Shown here one piece after another: positions 6,082 through 8,314 of a stretch of DNA of 8,314 nucleotides. Numbering within the stretch: the first letter of the stretch is position 1; each line of letters starts with the position of its first letter. The DNA comes from an uncultured Muribaculaceae bacterium (lineage in GTDB: Bacteria > Bacteroidota > Bacteroidia > Bacteroidales > Muribaculaceae): positions 1-8,314 of the forward strand of contig CAMWGM010000052.1 of the NCBI GenBank assembly GCA_947173755.1, written 5' to 3'. Made by a program: the position numbers and the translations under genes. The notes beneath the pieces are model-generated. The model made no database searches. It had not been told where the DNA came from and saw nothing but the letters and a program-made list of their open reading frames with translations.

Positions 6082-8314
6082 TGATGAAAACAAGATATGC
6101 AATAATCGCCGGCTCTCTTCTGCTCGGGGTTGCTTTCACAAGTTGCCGCGATGAGCAGTTGCTTGAGGAAGGTCAGGGACGCATGATGCTCCACACCTCG
6201 GTGATGAACGATATAAAGGTCGTAAGTCGCGCTCTTTCCAATGAGGAGATAGCCGATCTATCGGCAAGTGCCACTATCTGGATTTCCGACTCAAAGAAAG
6301 GCCGTATACATACATTCACAGGGCTTGCCTCGTTCCCGACGGAAGGTCTACCTCTTGAGGTAGGCAGTTATGTTGCTGAGGCGTGGGTTGGTGACTCGGT
6401 GCCCGCATCCTGGGACAAAAAGCGTTTCAGGGGTGTCAGTCCGTTCGAGATCTCAAAAGGTGTCAACACACAGGTTGATCTCGAATGCCACATCCGCAAC
6501 ACGCTCGTCTCTGTGATCTATGATCCGGACATCGATCAGGTGCTCGGAGATTATTCTTTGACGGTCAGTCTGAACGACGGCGTCACCGACGGTTCGCACT
6601 CGCTCGTCTTCGAGGGCAAGTCAACCGACAAAGGCTATTTCATGATCAATTCACGCACCAGAGGTTTGAAATTCAAACTTGCCGGTACGGATCTGACAAA
6701 GAATGAGCCCTTTGAGAAAGAAATGGAGTTTAAGGACGCGAAGGTCACAGAAGCCCCTTATCTTGCTCACGCTACTGAATATAAGGTTAATCTCCGTTAT
6801 GATTCACACGGTGAGATCAAGATAGGTGGAACCTATTTTACCCTTGAGATCGAACCTGAGCCTGTGGAAGGGGAGAAGCAGGAAATTTATATCAATCTTG
6901 CTCCAGATATCAAAGGTGTCGGTTTCAACATCAACCAACCTCTTGTGACTGTACCGGGAGAAGTGGGCAGACGTTCGCTTTATATCACCACATCATCGTC
7001 GATCGAAAGTGTCGTGGTGAGCGGCTCTCTTCTCGAGGCTGCCGGTGCATCATTCCCCCAATACGATTTGGTGAAAATGGAGTCGCAACATAAGGAGGAA
7101 CTCTCTTCAAAGGGCATAGAATTTGAACTTCTGAAAAGAGATACAATTAATCCGACATTAGATACAAACATGCGTATCAACTTTGAGGAATTCTTTACAA
7201 ATACTCTGGCCGAAGGAACCTATGAAATGAAGATCGTGGCGACCGATGGTGTCAGTCAGGAGACGGAGAAGACATTCGTTCTCGAAGTTTCCGGTGCCCC
7301 CGTGCAAGGTAATGAAGTCAGCGCATCTTCGCTCGGATTTACCTCGGCCACGCTTACAGGTACGATACTCGACAACACGGCATCAGGCTTTGGCTTCGAA
7401 CTCCGTCAAGCCGCAACACGTTCCTACGAGGACTGGACGCCTATCGCAGCGACCGTCAACGGTAGCAAACTGACTGCGACCGTCAACGACCTTGTTGCAG
7501 GAACCACTTACGAGTACCGGGTGGTTGCTACAAAGGCAGACGGCACACGATTTGAAGGAAAGACTTTGTCATTCGAAACTGTTTCATATCCTCAACTACC
7601 CAATGGAGGATTCGAGGACTGGAGTGGATCGAGTCCAATGTTTATATGTGCTAATGAAGCATCTATGTTCTGGGATTCAGGCAATCACGGTTCCAAGACA
7701 ATGGGAAAGGATGTAACCGAAAAAGATACATCTGTTAAGCATAGCGGTAACTATTCGGCCAAACTCAAGTCGCAGTTCGTCGGTTTAGGTAGCATCGGTC
7801 GATTTGCTGCCGGAAATGCTTTTGTCGGAAAATATCTCAAAACTGATGGTACCGACGGTATTCTCGGCTGGGGACGCCCTTGGAATCCCGAGGCTCGACC
7901 CAAAGCACTCAAGGGTTGGATTAAATATTCTCCCGGAACCGTTCAGGATAAAGTATTCACGAAGGTTCCGAATTTCACACCTTCCGAACTTAAAGAAGAA
8001 TTCCCTACCGGAAGTCATGATAAAGCGATAATATATATCGCTCTGGTGGACCACTCGAAAGTTGATGTTGAATATAAGGATTTCCCGGTAATCATCAAAA
8101 CTAAAGTGCCTCAACTCTTCGACAAGAACGGCTCGAATGTCAAAGCATACGGTGAAATGATTGTCTCCGAGGCTACTCCCGGCGATGACATGATCGAGTT
8201 TACTATCAATCTCACTGATGTAAATCCGGGTGCTTTCAGCCATATCATGATTGTGGCATCAGCCTCTAAGGCAGGTGACTACTTCCTCGGTGGTGAAGGC
8301 TCGACCCTCTGGAT
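6081..8314 (+). CDS. DUF4493 lipoprotein with Ig-like, FnIII-like and PCMD domains (3' end outside window)
   Basis: The frame is open from the ATGATG at 6081 to the right edge, giving 744 residues. A lipoprotein signal peptide ends in AFTSC (Cys22), followed by RDEQLLEE, again acidic. A DUF4493 domain spans about 33-250, with LEVGSYVAEAWVG (92-104), FRGVSPFEIS and a RNTLVSVIYD strand. An Ig-like domain (about 262-404, ending LAEGTYEMKIVATDG...) and one FnIII-like domain (about 408-501, with LVAGTTYEYRVVA) follow. A well-conserved PCMD domain starts near 505: NGGFEDW, FWDSGNHG, KHSGNYSAKL, FAAGNAFVGKY, ARPKALKGWIKYSPGT, AIIYIALVDHS, AYGEM, and ASASKAGDYFLGGEGSTLW. The PCMD family normally ends about ten residues after that last motif, so nearly all of the protein is present. 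The start overlaps the previous stop by one base; the second ATG at 6084 is an equally possible start. The substrate or ligand is unknown. Confidence 0.87.
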   Translation, partial: MMKTRYAIIAGSLLLGVAFTSCRDEQLLEEGQGRMMLHTSVMNDIKVVSRALSNEEIADLSASATIWISDSKKGRIHTFTGLASFPTEGLPLEVGSYVAEAWVGDSVPASWDKKRFRGVSPFEISKGVNTQVDLECHIRNTLVSVIYDPDIDQVLGDYSLTVSLNDGVTDGSHSLVFEGKSTDKGYFMINSRTRGLKFKLAGTDLTKNEPFEKEMEFKDAKVTEAPYLAHATEYKVNLRYDSHGEIKIGGTYFTLEIEPEPVEGEKQEIYINLAPDIKGVGFNINQPLVTVPGEVGRRSLYITTSSSIESVVVSGSLLEAAGASFPQYDLVKMESQHKEELSSKGIEFELLKRDTINPTLDTNMRINFEEFFTNTLAEGTYEMKIVATDGVSQETEKTFVLEVSGAPVQGNEVSASSLGFTSATLTGTILDNTASGFGFELRQAATRSYEDWTPIAATVNGSKLTATVNDLVAGTTYEYRVVATKADGTRFEGKTLSFETVSYPQLPNGGFEDWSGSSPMFICANEASMFWDSGNHGSKTMGKDVTEKDTSVKHSGNYSAKLKSQFVGLGSIGRFAAGNAFVGKYLKTDGTDGILGWGRPWNPEARPKALKGWIKYSPGTVQDKVFTKVPNFTPSELKEEFPTGSHDKAIIYIALVDHSKVDVEYKDFPVIIKTKVPQLFDKNGSNVKAYGEMIVSEATPGDDMIEFTINLTDVNPGAFSHIMIVASASKAGDYFLGGEGSTLW

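Noticed and set aside
5451..6194. Minus-strand ORFs opposite the middle lipoprotein gene, including a Ser/Pro/Gly-rich one
   Set aside because: The Ser/Pro/Gly-rich protein is the antisense of the Asp/Gly/Pro linker; the others overlap real coding sequence and show no family features.
7246..8243. Short + and - strand ORFs inside the third lipoprotein gene
   Set aside because: The continuous frame from 6081 encodes recognisable FnIII-like and PCMD domains through the whole stretch, so these are shadows.
1..8314. CRISPR arrays, tRNA or rRNA genes, insertion sequences, polysaccharide-utilisation susC/susD pair
   Set aside because: No direct repeat array, no clover-leaf sequence, no transposase or terminal inverted repeats, and no TonB-dependent transporter or SusD-like protein was seen in the window.

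Overview
This window reads as chromosome of a Bacteroidota bacterium, most likely order Bacteroidales (a gut family such as Muribaculaceae or Bacteroidaceae is plausible; the exact family is inference). The evidence is a DksA/TraR-type protein with the zinc-less finger common in this phylum, an LspA with the extended periplasmic loop typical of Bacteroidota, a DUF4296 lipoprotein, three DUF4493-type lipoproteins, the near absence of Shine-Dalgarno sequences, and a TAnnTTTG-like promoter element. All genes are on the + strand.

Region 1 (about 1-2002) is a tightly packed housekeeping cluster. It holds the 3' end of a DksA/TraR family gene, lspA (signal peptidase II), a DUF4296 lipoprotein gene and a small unrecognised ORF. 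The first three genes overlap by 4 and 8 nt, so they are very probably co-transcribed and translationally coupled. ileS often lies upstream of such a cluster in Bacteroidota but is outside this window.

Region 2 (2003-2256) is a 254-nt AT-rich spacer with no gene. It contains a perfect 7-bp inverted repeat (AATGGAA-TTT-TTCCATT) followed by T-rich sequence and a TAATTTTG element. It is the likely end of the first transcription unit and the promoter region of the second.

Region 3 (2257 to the right edge) is an apparent three-gene operon of large lipoproteins with gaps of 24 nt and -1 nt. Each has a lipoprotein signal peptide, acidic residues right after the lipidated cysteine (a surface-export signature in Bacteroidota), a DUF4493-like domain and an Ig-like beta domain. 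The first and third proteins continue into fibronectin-type III-like domains and a C-terminal PCMD-type (putative carbohydrate metabolism, jelly-roll) domain. The middle protein lacks both and instead has an Asp/Gly/Pro-rich linker between its DUF4493 and Ig-like parts. The third gene runs off the window, probably about ten codons before its stop. Together they look like a co-expressed set of cell-surface, possibly glycan-binding or adhesive, proteins that arose by duplication and C-terminal domain exchange. Their function is not established, and this is the least understood part of the window.
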